Shown: in pieces, positions 44,189 to 55,900 of the stretch
Numbering within the stretch: position 1 is the first letter of the stretch
Layout: every line of letters starts with the position of its first letter
NCBI RefSeq assembly: GCF_024868665.1
Contig: NC_079891.1
Span: 14,516,593-14,580,592 of the forward strand
DNA length: 64,000 bases
Origin: Triplophysa rosa
Taxonomy: Eukaryota; Chordata; Actinopteri; Cypriniformes; Nemacheilidae
Reading direction: 5' to 3'
The notes under the pieces: model-generated
Told to the model about the DNA's origin: nothing
Seen by the model: only the letters and a program-made list of their open reading frames with translations
Database searches by the model: none
Program-made: the position numbers and the translations under genes

Positions 44189-44909
44189 AGGGGCCGTAAA
44201 ACACGCGGTGTCTGCCAATCTCATATTAATCTTGAGTACCTATAGAGTAAGTAGTATTGCATACTTTGTATCTTCGAAGAGTATTTAGTTTGATCACATT
44301 TATAAAAGACAGATACAGCTGTATGATTATTTCCGAAAACATACAGCGCGTGCAGGGGGGAAGGGTAGGCTGAACTAAAGCACGTGCGCACCCATTGCCA
44401 ACAAAGCACAGACATCAGTTTCACTCACCGCATGCGGTTCATGTCCGGCATCTTTTAGCGCTGGGACAGCTCCATATATCAGTTTCAAACCATCTCCAAA
44501 TCCAGCGTTATATCCACCATTTATATAACATTCATCACCCAAATGCAGTGAACAAACAAACACCTGAACTTCGCGAACGTATGCTCTCTCTCTCTCTCTC
44601 TCCTGCACACAAGTGAAAGTGACGTCTGCACATGCTCCTTCTCCTGCTCTCATTGCTGCCGCGTGGGCGTGCTTTTCCGGGAGAATTGTCCAATAAGGGA
44701 CTAAGAAAAATTGTTACGAAACAGTTTTATAAGTTCGAAAAAAACTTTCCGAAACCTGTACGATCGCTGGGGGAGTGTATCGAGCACAGAAATACTACGT
44801 AATATGCCCAACTTGTTTTTTGAAAAGTTGACCATGTTAAGCATGAGAAGACAGCACGTTTAACATTGTAAAGAAGTCAGAATGCATGACACACCGTTGC
44901 ACGGCCGCT
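44189..44909. mobile_element. TTAA-flanked element, AGGGGCCGT ends
   Basis: Between TTAA at 44185-44188 and 44910-44913, with ends AGGGGCCGT and ACGGCCGCT and further pairing of CGCGGTGTC with GACACACCG. The interior has (CT)n at 44585-44602 and no transposase. Confidence 0.65.
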
Positions 44910-45275
44910 TTAAACGCGTTTATATATAGACCATGACTAGATCGGCCATTTGTATCGTTTCAAGCCATTAAATCGCAGAATGGCCTATTTTAGTCTCTGT
45001 ATATCTAGATAATGTATAAATACTTTATACATAGTTATAATGTATAAAGCATATCATATAGACGTCTCAACTTCCAGACTCAGGATTTTCTGTATACGTT
45101 ACAAAATGCTGTTCAGTTCCCCACTTAATTAAAAATTAGTACCAAAACAGCTGTGTTTGGCATCTATTTTTCACGGACTCTCTGGTTACATAAAGATAAC
45201 TCGCAAAATTATGTTCTGACTGAATGAAACGGTTGCTCTGCATTTATAACAAGCATACGTGTGCATGACGTACAG

Positions 45276-46642
45276 CAGGGGTTCCCAAACTTTTCAGCCC
45301 GCGACCCCCAAAATAACAGTACCATGGACTCGTGACCCCCACTATCCTCGGAGCCGGGTAAAGTATACAAACATTGCGTGCAACTGCGCACATGCACTAA
45401 TTAGGTCTATCCAAACAGGCGCATAATGACAACACAAAAGAACACAGTCTAACATAATATGTCTTTATAGTTATTTACTCATTATTTTACTTGTTGTAAT
45501 ACATAAACCATGAACTATTACTACAGATGGTCAAATTTCGTCAAACTGATTCGAGTGCTGATGGATGTCCTCTTTATGCAAACGATGGCCTCCATGCGTT
45601 GTCTTTGTTCTATATTAACCAACGTTTCATTTCGACAAATAAAAATATTCTAAACTTAAAGCCTGAAAAATAATCCGCATGCAGCCATGCACATATAGGA
45701 ATGTTTAATTCAATTCAATTCAATTCAATTATATTTATATAGCGCTTTTCACAATGTGCATTGTTCCAAAGCAGCTTTACAGGAGCAAATAAGAAAAACA
45801 CAGAAAGGTAAAACACAGCACAGTGCATGGTGTTTATAGACCAAGCAAGATCATTATAATAAATAATATCTAATAAATAAATGAATAAATAAATAAATAA
45901 ATGCAGTCTCCCGGTGAGCAAGCCAACACTGCACTGCTCTGCTGTGGCGAGGAACCCAAACTCCAATGCTGAATAATGGAGAAAAAAAAACCTCGGGAGA
46001 AACCAGGCTCAGCCGGGAGGGCCAGATCTCCTCTGACGTGTCATAGCTGCACTCAGTGACCCCGACCAAAGCCACCGAGCAACGTCCACGAAGAACAGGG
46101 AGAGCCCACGAGCCGCGACACAGGAAGCCCCACCCGCCGAAACCGTGCAGGTCCAACCCGGTCCCATTCCGTGGTCAACAACAGACCATAGATGGACAAC
46201 AAGGGAAAAGTAGTAATGGCATAATTAACTTTATTCCTCTGTTGTCCGACATCGACCACAAAACAAGACCAACCAGACCAGACCCACACAGTCCCAACAA
46301 ATGAAACGCCCCGAACCACAACCAACAAGCCCCCCCCCCCACTCCCTACAACACCCACCCAGCTACCTCCAATCAAAGTCACTGTTTAACATGGTGCTAT
46401 AAATTAACTTGCTGCACCTAACCTAATGCGGTTGCTAAGGGACGTAATCACCTCAGGGGTCACGATCGAGGGGGAGGAAATTCCAAAGACTGATGGCTTT
46501 TTAATTGCATGGTTTTATTTTTAATTTAACTAATAGTTTTATATTTTGTTACACTTATTGATTAAATACGCCATTCCTAATAATTTCTGGAAATCGCCTT
46601 GCGACCCACCGGGGGTCCCGACTCCTACTTTGGGAACCCCTG
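45276..46642. mobile_element. hAT element with CAGGGGTTCCCAAA ends
   Basis: 1367 bp. Left CAGGGGTTCCCAAAC and right TTTGGGAACCCCTG are inverted complements, followed inward by GCGACCCCC on the left and GGGGGTC on the right. Flanking 8-mers ACGTACAG and ATGTAGAT match at only five positions, so the duplication has decayed. A non-LTR fragment is nested inside. Confidence 0.8.
45706..46480 (-). mobile_element. Non-LTR (LINE) 3' fragment
   Basis: Begins with (TTCAA)n at 45707-45729, which on the minus strand is a 3' simple tail, followed by TATTTATATAGCGCTTTTCA, CAAAGCAGCTTTACA and the CAGTCTCCCGGTGAGCAAGC block common in fish LINE 3' regions. No reverse transcriptase is present. The right border is approximate. 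Confidence 0.5.
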
Positions 46643-46654
46643 ATGTAGATAGCG

Positions 46655-47107
46655 TAGATGTAGCGAGCTCTCCACCGCCGCCAGCCACACCCCCTGCATC
46701 AGCACCTTCACCCAGCTTCACCTGTTCCCATTCACCGGACTTTCAACATTACGGACTACACTCCCCATAATGCCTTGCACCCGATTACCACCATGATTGC
46801 ACTCACATCTTTTGTTGTGTTATTTGTCAAGTCTAGTTGAATTATGTTCTGTGCACTAGTTGGACCTATCTGTATTACCCATGGATGCTACCTGTTATTC
46901 GGATTATATTTACCTGTGGATGTTACACGTTGTTTGGATATACAGTATACTCACTTGTGGATGTTACCTGTCATATGTTTACTCACCTGTGGATGTTACC
47001 TGTTACCCGGATTGTTACACCTGTCTTCTGTTCACCAATTAACCCTGCAATAAACCCAAGTCTATCTCAGCTCTCGTGTGGCATTGTCCCTCTACCTGTG
47101 TTGTTAC
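46655..47107 (+). mobile_element. LTR fragment, related to 39951
   Basis: Ends CTGTGTTGTTACA. It contains at least four copies of CTGTGGATGTTACCTG-like repeats (46910-47010) and an AATAAA at 47049-47054. The left end is not defined. Confidence 0.55.
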
Positions 47108-47215
47108 AGTAGAAAGGATCTTGTTGGCCGGCTGTATGATGACTATGCGCACATCCCCAAACCCCTAATCACGTCACAAATTAAGATAAATCGAATTTAT
47201 GCAATTTACGCGGGG

Positions 47216-47395
47216 GATCCAGAGGTGGACAGTAACGAAGTAAATTTGCCTGAGTACTGTACTTAAGTACACTTTTTGAGTATCTGTACTTTACTTGAGT
47301 ATTATTTTTTTTGAGTACTTGTACTTTAACTTAACTACATTTGAAAGACAAATATCATACTTTTTACTCCACTACATTTATAAAAAGGTCCAAAA
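47216..47395. mobile_element. hAT-type repeat fragment, AAGTAC-rich
   Basis: AGGTGGACAGTAACGAAGTA followed by TGAGTACTGTACTTAAGTAC and TTTTTACTCCACTACATTT is a very common fish repeat with hAT-like ends. Only one end is preserved. Confidence 0.55.
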
Positions 47396-48478
47396 GTAGA
47401 ATGGTTTCTATGCAGCGGGTTTTCCTGTGTGCGCAATTTATCTGGCTTGCGAACTGCCAGGACCTTTTACTGTTGCCAAGTATTTCAGTTTTTCTAAGCT
47501 TGTGGTTTTCCGGCAAGCTTTAAATTTTGGCAGATTTTTTTAACGCAAATCTGGCAACTCTGGGATCTTTACCGCTAAACTAATGTAAACGTATAGGCAC
47601 TGCTACACCATTGATAGCGCTCTAAAAAGACAAATAGAACAATAAAAGACGAAAAAGGCACATGTTAAAGTGTGGTGTAATCATCTGCGGGTTACGATCA
47701 GTCAAAGATCGTAGAAACATTGTCATGCAAATGATCGTCATAATGGCTAAACGGTAAATAAGCATCTACACCTTGAGCTACGCATGCGTGTGAACTTCTG
47801 ATCTGCTGCTGTATCATTTAAAGCGATTTGGAAAATGAATGATGCTTTACTGAAGTAACTATAGTTGAAGTATTCCTGTTGAAATAAAAACTATAGAACC
47901 CTGCCCAAAATACAACATAAAATGTAATGGATTTAATGGTTATAATGGGAATTGTACTATGGATACTTGTTGTCTACTTGTATGTGATGGATTCTATTGG
48001 TGGGATGGTAAATCCTATTGGAATAAAACCCAAAACACACTACAAAGAGGAATTTAATTTAAAAATCTCATTCTAATTAAAAAATTCATTGTTTTTTTCA
48101 GCAGGGATGGTATTTGCAGTAAAACCACAAATTTACCATTTTCTATATATAGGAACCATACTCCAATTAATAATCTTTAGTAAAACCACAGCAACTAAAA
48201 ATACCATAGTTTCATTATATTCATTATTATACTAGCTATAGTTTATGTTTGTAGTTAAATTATGGTAATAAATCCAACAAACACATGGCTTCTACACTTG
48301 ACTATTTACAAGAACCTTACTACTTACTGGTAAATTGCTGGTAAAGGGAATATACAAAATAAAAGAACATTGCTTATAAATACATGTAGGCCTAGGGGGC
48401 TAATGAGGATAATTAGGCTAAATGATCATACAGGATTATATCTAAACTAAACATATATATGCTAAACATACAAAGCTC
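47396..48478. other. Non-coding, nothing recognised
   Basis: AT-rich with short chance frames only. Confidence 0.45.
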
Positions 48479-48482
48479 TTAA

Positions 48483-48585
48483 AGGAGTTGCTCACTGCAA
48501 AATTTGCCCCCATTGACTTTCCATAGTAGGAATAAAAATGACTACGGAAAGTCAATGGGGGCAAATTTTGAAGTGAACTACTCCT
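48483..48585. mobile_element. Foldback MITE with TTAA flanks, 103 bp
   Basis: The ends AGGAGTTGCTCACT and AGTGAACTACTCCT and the inner CCCCCATTGACTTTCC and its mirror make it almost wholly palindromic. TTAA lies at 48479-48482 and 48586-48589. The right TTAA is shared with the next element. Confidence 0.8.
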
Positions 48586-48880
48586 TTAAAGAGTACATTC
48601 CTCGAGATCATAAAAAATACATTTCATGAAGTGTTTAATTTTGCCGTGTTTGAATGTAAGCAATCTGCCAAGTTGTAAATCCGAAGGTGAACGAATAACA
48701 AAGTTATTAGCTTATAAAAAAGGTAATCGACTCTGAATCACGCGAACAAGTCATGACCTGTCCGAATCTTTAACCACAATGTATCTACGTCACTAGAAAT
48801 AATCCCGCCTAGGACTGACTGCGAAAACTTAACTCTCTCCTCCCCAAACACTGTACTAGCTCGTTCGTGACGTGTGCATC

Positions 48881-49156
48881 ATGTCTAAGAGAAGCTGTGT
48901 TCTATGTAGTGAAACTAAGTCAGTCTTATTTTCACTACCAAAGGAAGAACTTCTGAGGAAAAAATGGTTACTATTTATTTTTCAAACGATACCAAAGGAG
49001 TATAAACCGAACGTTTTACTTTGCGCGCGTCATTTTACCGAAGATTGCTTCATCAATCTTGGCGCCTTTACTGCAGGATACATTAAACGTCTTTCCTTAA
49101 AAGATGTTGCAATACCAACTTTATTTGGACCTGTAAGCTCCACCGAATCACAACCT
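48881..49156 (+). CDS. THAP-domain exon of the Kolobok-like element
   Basis: 92 codons from ATG 48881 (context ATCATGT) to a strong donor GTAAGT at 49157. It shows the C2CH zinc module, CVLC, then 38 residues, then CARH, with the conserved Trp (KKW) between, and the closing box AIPTLF. This is the site-specific DNA-binding THAP domain found at the N-terminus of P and Kolobok transposases and in host THAP proteins. The reading frame continues past the donor for 50 codons of non-conserved sequence, so splicing is more likely. No downstream exon of matching phase (phase 0) was recognised before 50681. Confidence 0.75.
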
Positions 49157-49622
49157 GTAAGTGTGACTCTTTATTTTTGTCTTTACTTAAAATTAAATTT
49201 GTGTGACGTTATCTCATGTCTGTGTTTAGCTAACGTTACCGTTATTTTTGGGGTTGTTACTGTTTGTTTACCTAACGTTAGCTATAAACTCGTTGCGCTA
49301 ATGTAAGTGTTCAACCATATTAACTCGCAAAGTCTTTATTTCAAGAACTGCGTGGTGTACTATAGTTATAATAACATCTGAAGATACGAACACCGTACAC
49401 TGTATGCCGTGATAACTAACTGTTACAAGAGAAGTGTCTAAAACAGTCCTTTTTCTTACTGGCATCTGTATAAGGATTAAAGAATGATTCGTCAGACTCG
49501 GGCTCGAACTGGTAAGGTAAAATCGACGCCATCTCTCTCTATACACTGTTAATATCCAACCACCTGCAAACCGTAATACAGCAGTAATGATAGGCGGTCC
49601 ATTTGCGACACATGCTGAACGC

Positions 49623-49735
49623 GTTTGACCAATCACAGCAGACTAGACCATTTGACCAATCACAGCAGACTAGACCATCTGACCAATCACAGCAGACTAC
49701 ACTATCTGACCAATCAGATCAGACTACGCTGGCGG
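49623..49735 (+). promoter_or_regulatory. Tandem CCAAT-box array
   Basis: Four units of about 26 bp, each with GACCAATCA and most with CAGCAGACTA, precede GGCGGAAAGGCGGAG. CCAAT boxes bind NF-Y and are common in promoters. A GTAAGG donor at 49794 follows, so a first non-coding exon reading right is possible. Copy B has five units. Confidence 0.5.
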
Positions 49736-49924
49736 AAAGGCGGAGATTACACAGATGAATCGCGGAACGAATCATTTGAGAGTCAGTCAAGAAGTAAGGT
49801 AATAAAAACTGCTTATTATTACGAAATAATAGTATTTTTACATCATGTATGTACATAAACTTGTTGTCGGACACTCCATAAACCAAAATAAGCCCTTAAA
49901 AATATTGAGGAATGTACTCTTTAA

Positions 49925-50681
49925 CACGCATTACTAATGTGGGAATACGAAGGAAGGTTATGCAGCGACTGTGTTCTTCCACAACCAGGCACTGACTGCA
50001 CAATATAATATTTTGCGATCTTTAACGGCATGTTTATTGCTTGCTCGCTCTATCTGGTTCCGCGCAACTTGTGTTACTTCAGTACTGTCATGCACGAACC
50101 AGTGGGCGGGGCTAGAGAAGTAGTTGTTGATATCCTTCTGTGGAGGCGGTGTTCAACCTATCAATGATAGGTTCATTCCAGGACCTGGCGTTCGCTGGGC
50201 CTGGTGTCAATAACAGTTGCAATTTCAGTAACAAGGGCGTTTTCAGTTCTGACAATTACAGGATGTTTGCTTCAATACGATTCCCTCTTATATAACAAAA
50301 ACACGGGTTAAAAGTAATGTCTTAATTCATTGCTCCTTTAAATTTATTTGCTCAATACTAGTACATTTTATTGTATGTTTTTATTTCATGAAACCTTGCC
50401 AAAATATCTTTGGTGTTCAGCATTAGATAAGGTGACCGGGGACATTTTCTATAGTTAAATGGTAAAAATATAAAAAAGATAAAGGCAGGAAGCATAACAA
50501 ACATGTGAATCAAAATGAAGGGCGATGAATATATTGCAAGGCACTGTATGGCAAACACTTTATCCAAAGCAATACTCACTTAATGACTGTGTTCTCTGAA
50601 AATGAAATTATGATCTTGTCTTGTGCTGTTGTTTTGTACAGTTTTAAAACTGTTGTTAACACAGAGTTTTGTTCATTTCAG
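49925..50681. other. Interval before the zinc-finger exon
   Basis: Contains no recognised coding exon. It ends in a pyrimidine-rich acceptor, TTTTGTTCATTTCAG, at 50667-50681. Confidence 0.55.
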
Positions 50682-51998
50682 ATATGATGGAAGTGAATAA
50701 GGACAGTCAAGATGAAGTAAAAGATGCTGATGAGAAACATCAGTGTGCACAAAAATCCCAGAATGTTTCACCAAACGGAGCTCTGAGAACAGGAGATAAA
50801 AAACTTGGAAAGAGATCCCCAATAACCGGACACATGAGAACTCACACCGCAGAGAAACCATTCACATGTCATCAGTGTGGAAAGAGTTGGACAAGAGCAA
50901 GTTACTTTAAGATACACATGAGAATTCACACCGGAGAGAAACCCTTCACATGCATTGAGTGTGGAAAGAGTTTTACAACTACAAGTTACCTTAAGAGACA
51001 CATGAGAATTCACACCGGAGAGAAACCGTTCACGTGCAAACAGTGTGGAAAGAGTTTGACAAGAGCAAGTCACTTTAAGATACACATGAGAATTCACACC
51101 GGAGAGAAACCGTTCAAGTGTCATCACTGTGAAAAGTGTTTTTCAGACCCAGGTCACTTTAAGATACACATGAGAATTCACACCGGGGAGAAACCATTCA
51201 TGTGTCAACAGTGTGGAAAGAGTTTTACACAATCAGGAAGCCTCAAGTTTCACATGAGAATTCACACTGGAGAGAAACCTCACGCATGTCTACAGTGTGG
51301 AAAGATTTTTACAAACACAAGTCACCTTAAGAGACACAAGAGAATTCACACCGGAGAGAAACCTCACGTATGTCAACAGTGTGGAAAGACTTTTACACAA
51401 ACAGGAAACCTTAAAACACACATGAGAATTCACACCGGAGAGAAACCTCACGCATGCCTACAGTGTGGAAAGAGTTTTAAACGTATAAGTCACCTTAAGA
51501 CACACATGAGAATTCACACTGGCGAGAAACCTCACGCATGTCTACAGTGTGGAAAGACTTTTACAAACACAAGTCACCTTAAAGAACACATGAGGATTCA
51601 CACTGGAGAGAAACCTCACAAATGTCTACAGTGTGAAAAGAGTTTTACTTCTGGTGGTCCTCTAAAGATTCACATGAGAATTCACACCGGAGAGAAACCT
51701 TACGCATGTCTACAGTGTGGAAAGACTTTTACAAACACAAGTCACCTTACAGAACACATGAGAATTCACACCGGAGAGAAACCTCACGCATGTCTTCAGT
51801 GTGGAAAGACTTTTACAAATACGAGTCACCTTAAGAGACACATGAGGATTCACACTGGAGAGAAACCTCACAAATGTCTACAGTGTGAAAAGAGTTTTAC
51901 TTCTGGTGGTCCTCTAAAGATTCACATGAGAATTCACACCGGAGAGAAACCTCACGCATGTCTTCAGTGTGGAAAGACTTTTACAAATACGAGGAGTC
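50682..51998 (+). CDS. C2H2 zinc-finger protein, last exon, truncated
   Basis: The exon starts after the acceptor TTTCAG with AT|ATG ATG, so an upstream exon ending in phase 1 is expected but was not found. ATG 50684 could also serve as start. A 55-residue acidic/basic leader precedes 13 complete C2H2 fingers with TGEKP linkers. The first linker has Ala (HTAEKP). The 14th finger is cut after FTNTR at the ambiguous base region (51994-51999). Several fingers are near duplicates: the NTSHL type occurs repeatedly and the SGGPL type twice, which points to recent tandem copying. It is a nuclear DNA-binding protein, probably a repressor or regulator, with unknown target. It has no KRAB domain. It could be a member of the large fish zinc-finger clusters. 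Confidence 0.8.
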
Positions 51999-51999
51999 N
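51999..51999. other. Ambiguous base N at a sequence junction
   Basis: The only N in the window. To its left lies zinc-finger sequence, to its right unrelated retrotransposon-like sequence, so it may mark an assembly join. Confidence 0.85.
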
Positions 52000-52553
52000 T
52001 GGAGGCAGCAAACGAAACCAACCAAACAGTCAACAGGAAACCGATGCTTCCGAAGATGACCCACTAGACCGACAGGAGAAAACCTTTCCAGGCTTGTACA
52101 CGAGACTGACGGGAAAATTCACTGGAAGAAGATCCACTTTATCCGGCAGGAGAGGAAAAATCCACACTGGAACCCACTGACCGACAAGGTAACATAGCTG
52201 GGGTAAGAGCTCACATAGACCGACTGGGTAGATGCATACTTTCTGGCATCCGTAGAGCAAAATCCCTCTGGAACCGCCCCACCGACCAAAGAGAGAAGAA
52301 TCCAGGCAGCAAATCCAATGCTGCGGGAAGACAACACACCACGTGGCAAACACAGCTCTGGAGCCTGAACAAAAACAAGAGGTGATATCAACCGTATCCC
52401 AAGATAAGCGAACAGAACTTCGCCGGAAGAAACACTGAAGATCTGACACCGGACGGAGGAAAGAGAGGGTCTAAAAAGGAAATAAATCACGAGAGAAAAC
52501 GAGAAACCAGGAGGGAGAGATAGAAAAATCAGAACCAACCCAGGTGAAGAGAG
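52000..52553 (+). other. Internal remnant of an LTR element
   Basis: Purine-rich sequence leading into an LTR. The frame that continues from the zinc fingers to 52180 changes composition completely and is not finger sequence. No pol domain is recognised. Confidence 0.4.
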
Positions 52554-52971
52554 TGAAACACTAATGAGGAGTAGTTAACGACACAAGGACTAATTAACTG
52601 CTCTCAAGGATTACCTCCTGTGTCTCTGCTAGAATTTTTGTGCCCAGTGTTTTGCTGGCCTTGTCTCACTCACTCGCCGTGGGCGAGTTTTTCGTTCTCT
52701 CTCTCAGCTGCGGCCGTCCGCTGGATATAGGACTCCTTGGCCTCCTTCCCTTTTTGGCCGAGCGCTCGAGCCTTTTTGCCCTGGTGTATTAGAGACTCTG
52801 TCTCTCCACACGTCTGTGCGAAGGACTTTTTTGGAGCATTATTTTCTCACCGTTTTAACGGTCCTTGTTTTTGTATTGTCCTTGTATGATTTTTGGGCTG
52901 TGTTGAGACATTATTAAAAGTTCTATTTTCCCTGCATTTGACTCTCGTATTTTCCTGCCAGAACCCTAACA
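52554..52971 (+). mobile_element. Probable LTR
   Basis: Starts TGAAACACTAATGAGG after the purine run GAAGAGAG and ends CAGAACCCTAACA. ATTAAA at 52913-52918 is a plausible poly(A) signal. The partner LTR is not in the window. Confidence 0.45.
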
Positions 52972-55900
52972 TGCTGTATCAATTAAATTTATCCCACATT
53001 TGAATTAGTTCCTATGTGAAAAATGATCTAGTGTACTTTAGTATTTACTACAGTAAACTACTAAAACTCATCGATACTAGTGTTTTTGAGTCTTATCATA
53101 GTAAATATTTAAGTATACTACAGTATTTATAGTATTTACAAATGACTAAATGTAAATGTATTTGCTACAATTTATCCAATTACTACAGTTAATACAACAA
53201 CATATTCTAGTGCAAAGTATAATACAGTTTACTATATTAAATACAAAATGTTTCATCTAAATCTGTGTTTTTTGTATAGATTTGAATTATATGGCACAGC
53301 ATCGTGATACTACTTGGTATCGAGACACTTCAGCTGGTATAGTATCGTAAGACATGTTTATGGTACCGTGACAACCCTAGAATCTCCCCGCACCGGGGCT
53401 ATTTTTAAATTGCAGGCTTATTAAAATAATGGGCGGTAAACTATACAGATCCGATCAGTTATCCAGATGTGGAAGCCACTTGTTGACAAGTGTAAACGCG
53501 CTGTGTCCTGATTGTCTGAAGATCCGATCTGGTTGTTCGGATCACCGAGATCGCATGTTAATGCCAAATGTAAACGCACCCTTTGTTTTTTTTTAAATAA
53601 CAAAATAAATATTTAATCAATTTAGCCCACTTGGATATATAAAAGTTATGATCTTTTATCAGGCCATTTATTTTATATTTTAATATCCACAGTATGTATG
53701 TATTGTAGGCTCTGTGGCTTTAGGGGAATGCCCTCTTAATAGAAGTCTGATCGTTAATATTTGTAAATAAAAAAGCTACAAACAACAAATTTAATGTAAG
53801 AATTAAATTGCTTTCATCATAAACAGAAAACATTACTTACTAAATTAGCCTTTCCATGCCTTTCATACCAGAACTACTTCTATCTTTAAATTCCCAATTA
53901 GAACAAAATGTGATCCTGTTAGTGAAAACACAGTGAGTCTTTTTACTGTTTTCTACATAAAATCATCCTACAGAATATTCTGTGAAAATATAACAACAAT
54001 ATCTTCAATATTGACTGAATAATGCCATCTCAAAGATTAAAATTTTAGTTAATGCTTGAGATTAATCTTTGATGCTTGTTATTTAATAATTAATTCGTTT
54101 ATGAGACTTTAGCCTGGGTTTTCACAGGGACACAAATGTTTACATGCTGATCAATAATGCTAATGATTAAATGTAGGCTAGATAAAAACGTTCATAAAAT
54201 ATCGCACATCTGGTTGAAAGGTTAGAAATATAGAAATATAGCAAACAGTAAACAGACAAAAACAAATACTTTAATATTGATGCATTTTGTTTACTGTTGT
54301 GTCTCCATTTATCTGCTCTGCGTGTCTGCACTACTGTTGTTAAAATAAGCACGTGTCTGCTGCTCTTCATGCGGCGCGTCTTTGGAGGGAGAAAAGCAGC
54401 ACACGCGGAGCGGAAAGGGTTCAAATGAAGCGCGTTTATAGCTAAAAGATATCACAGGATATAGCGACAAAAGATCAATTACATAAATGTCCCTGAGTAC
54501 ACGTGATGTGATTCTCCGTTGTGTAGACGCGCGGCTCAATTTAAACAACTGAAAGAGTCAAAATTTTAAATGTCTCGCGGTCCGGATGTAACGAAGCAAA
54601 GGTCCGGATCCGGCCCGCGGTCAGCCAGTTGACGATGCCTGTTCTATTCGTTCAGCGGTCGAGACGCACCTACTCTGCGCCAGCGCGTCACGTGTGCTTA
54701 TCTCACATATGCGGTAGAGAGAGAAGTCTCTGTGAGAAGGGAGACAATCTGTGTCTCTAAGTGGTTTACATAGCTTCATATTTTCATTCACAATCGCCGT
54801 TAAAACACAGCAAACTTGAAGCGTGACTGCAGGCGAGTCACCCCGAAACTCATTACAAAGGCAGCACAAACGTTTTTAAATGCCAATGTTAATTTATCCG
54901 CTAACGTGAGCTGCTGTAACGTGAGCTGCTGCATAATGTGATATGCAACATAAAGTAAGCCAAAAAAAAACAGCGCTGTTCCGATCAGAGAAGCAATGAG
55001 TCGGACTGTATATTAAAAGAGCGAATGACATGCGTAAAAAACAGGTATGTGATCTGCATGATCGAAGAAATGTAATACAGTTTATGTAATATGTCTTTTT
55101 GAAAGATTTTTCTCAATCATTACTGTCTGCAAAGACAGCGCAGCTTCAAAGAGCCACGAGCCAATAGCGCTTGAGCGTGAGCTCTGTCAGAGCGTTTCAT
55201 TGGTTGAATGTATTGTACTGAATGAACACGGCCTTCACTGAACAAACGAGTCAATTGAGTCAAAATGAGACTGAATGAACTGCTACATGTTGTTCATGGT
55301 CTAATATTCTCTGTGTTACAGCAATGCATATCAAGTAGTTACTCAACTTTTCTGAAAAATAAAGGTAATGACCCGGTTTAATTTAATTCCAAGGTGAAGT
55401 AAATTATGTCGAAACAGTTAAATCTTTGTATGGAATATTTAATTACACCAATTAAATGAGTTAATCCAGATAAATTTTAGTAGACTAATATAATGTAGAT
55501 TTCGTCGACTAAAAATAGACTAAAACTATGATAAATTGGGATGACTAAAACTAAATAGCAGACTATGACTAAAACTAAATCAAAATTTGCTGTCAAAATT
55601 GACACTGATCTTAATTCTAATTTCAGTTAAGCCTTAAAATGTTAAAATTCCTTATTAAATTGTATGTGCAACAAAATACGTTACTGAAATTGTTAATATT
55701 TTGAAAATAAATGTTATTTGAATTTTTAATTTTGTTCAAAATATCGAGATTATATTTTACGTCATCGAAAAAGAACATGGCGGCCTCCTTAGGTTAAAAT
55801 GAGTATTACATTTAGGTTTTTTTAAAGAAATGAAAATATTTGATGCGTTTCTAACGACAAATGCGAGTAGTGCAAGGCTATTACAACGTATTAACCCATA

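Larger units (their letters stand above)
48590..49920 (+). mobile_element. TTAA-flanked THAP-encoding element, Kolobok-like (copy A)
   Basis: 1331 bp between TTAA (48586-48589) and TTAA (49921-49924), with ends AGAGTACATTCCTC and GAGGAATGTACTCT. A second, inverted and nearly identical copy runs from 60559 past the window end. Kolobok transposons are known to insert at TTAA and to encode THAP-domain proteins, which fits. piggyBac also uses TTAA but has CCC ends and no THAP. Only a THAP exon is present and no transposase core, so this is a shortened derivative. Confidence 0.75.

Noticed and set aside
48881..51998. Fusion of the THAP exon with the zinc-finger exon
   Set aside because: The THAP exon ends in phase 0 and the finger exon needs phase 1. 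A direct splice reads a stop at once.
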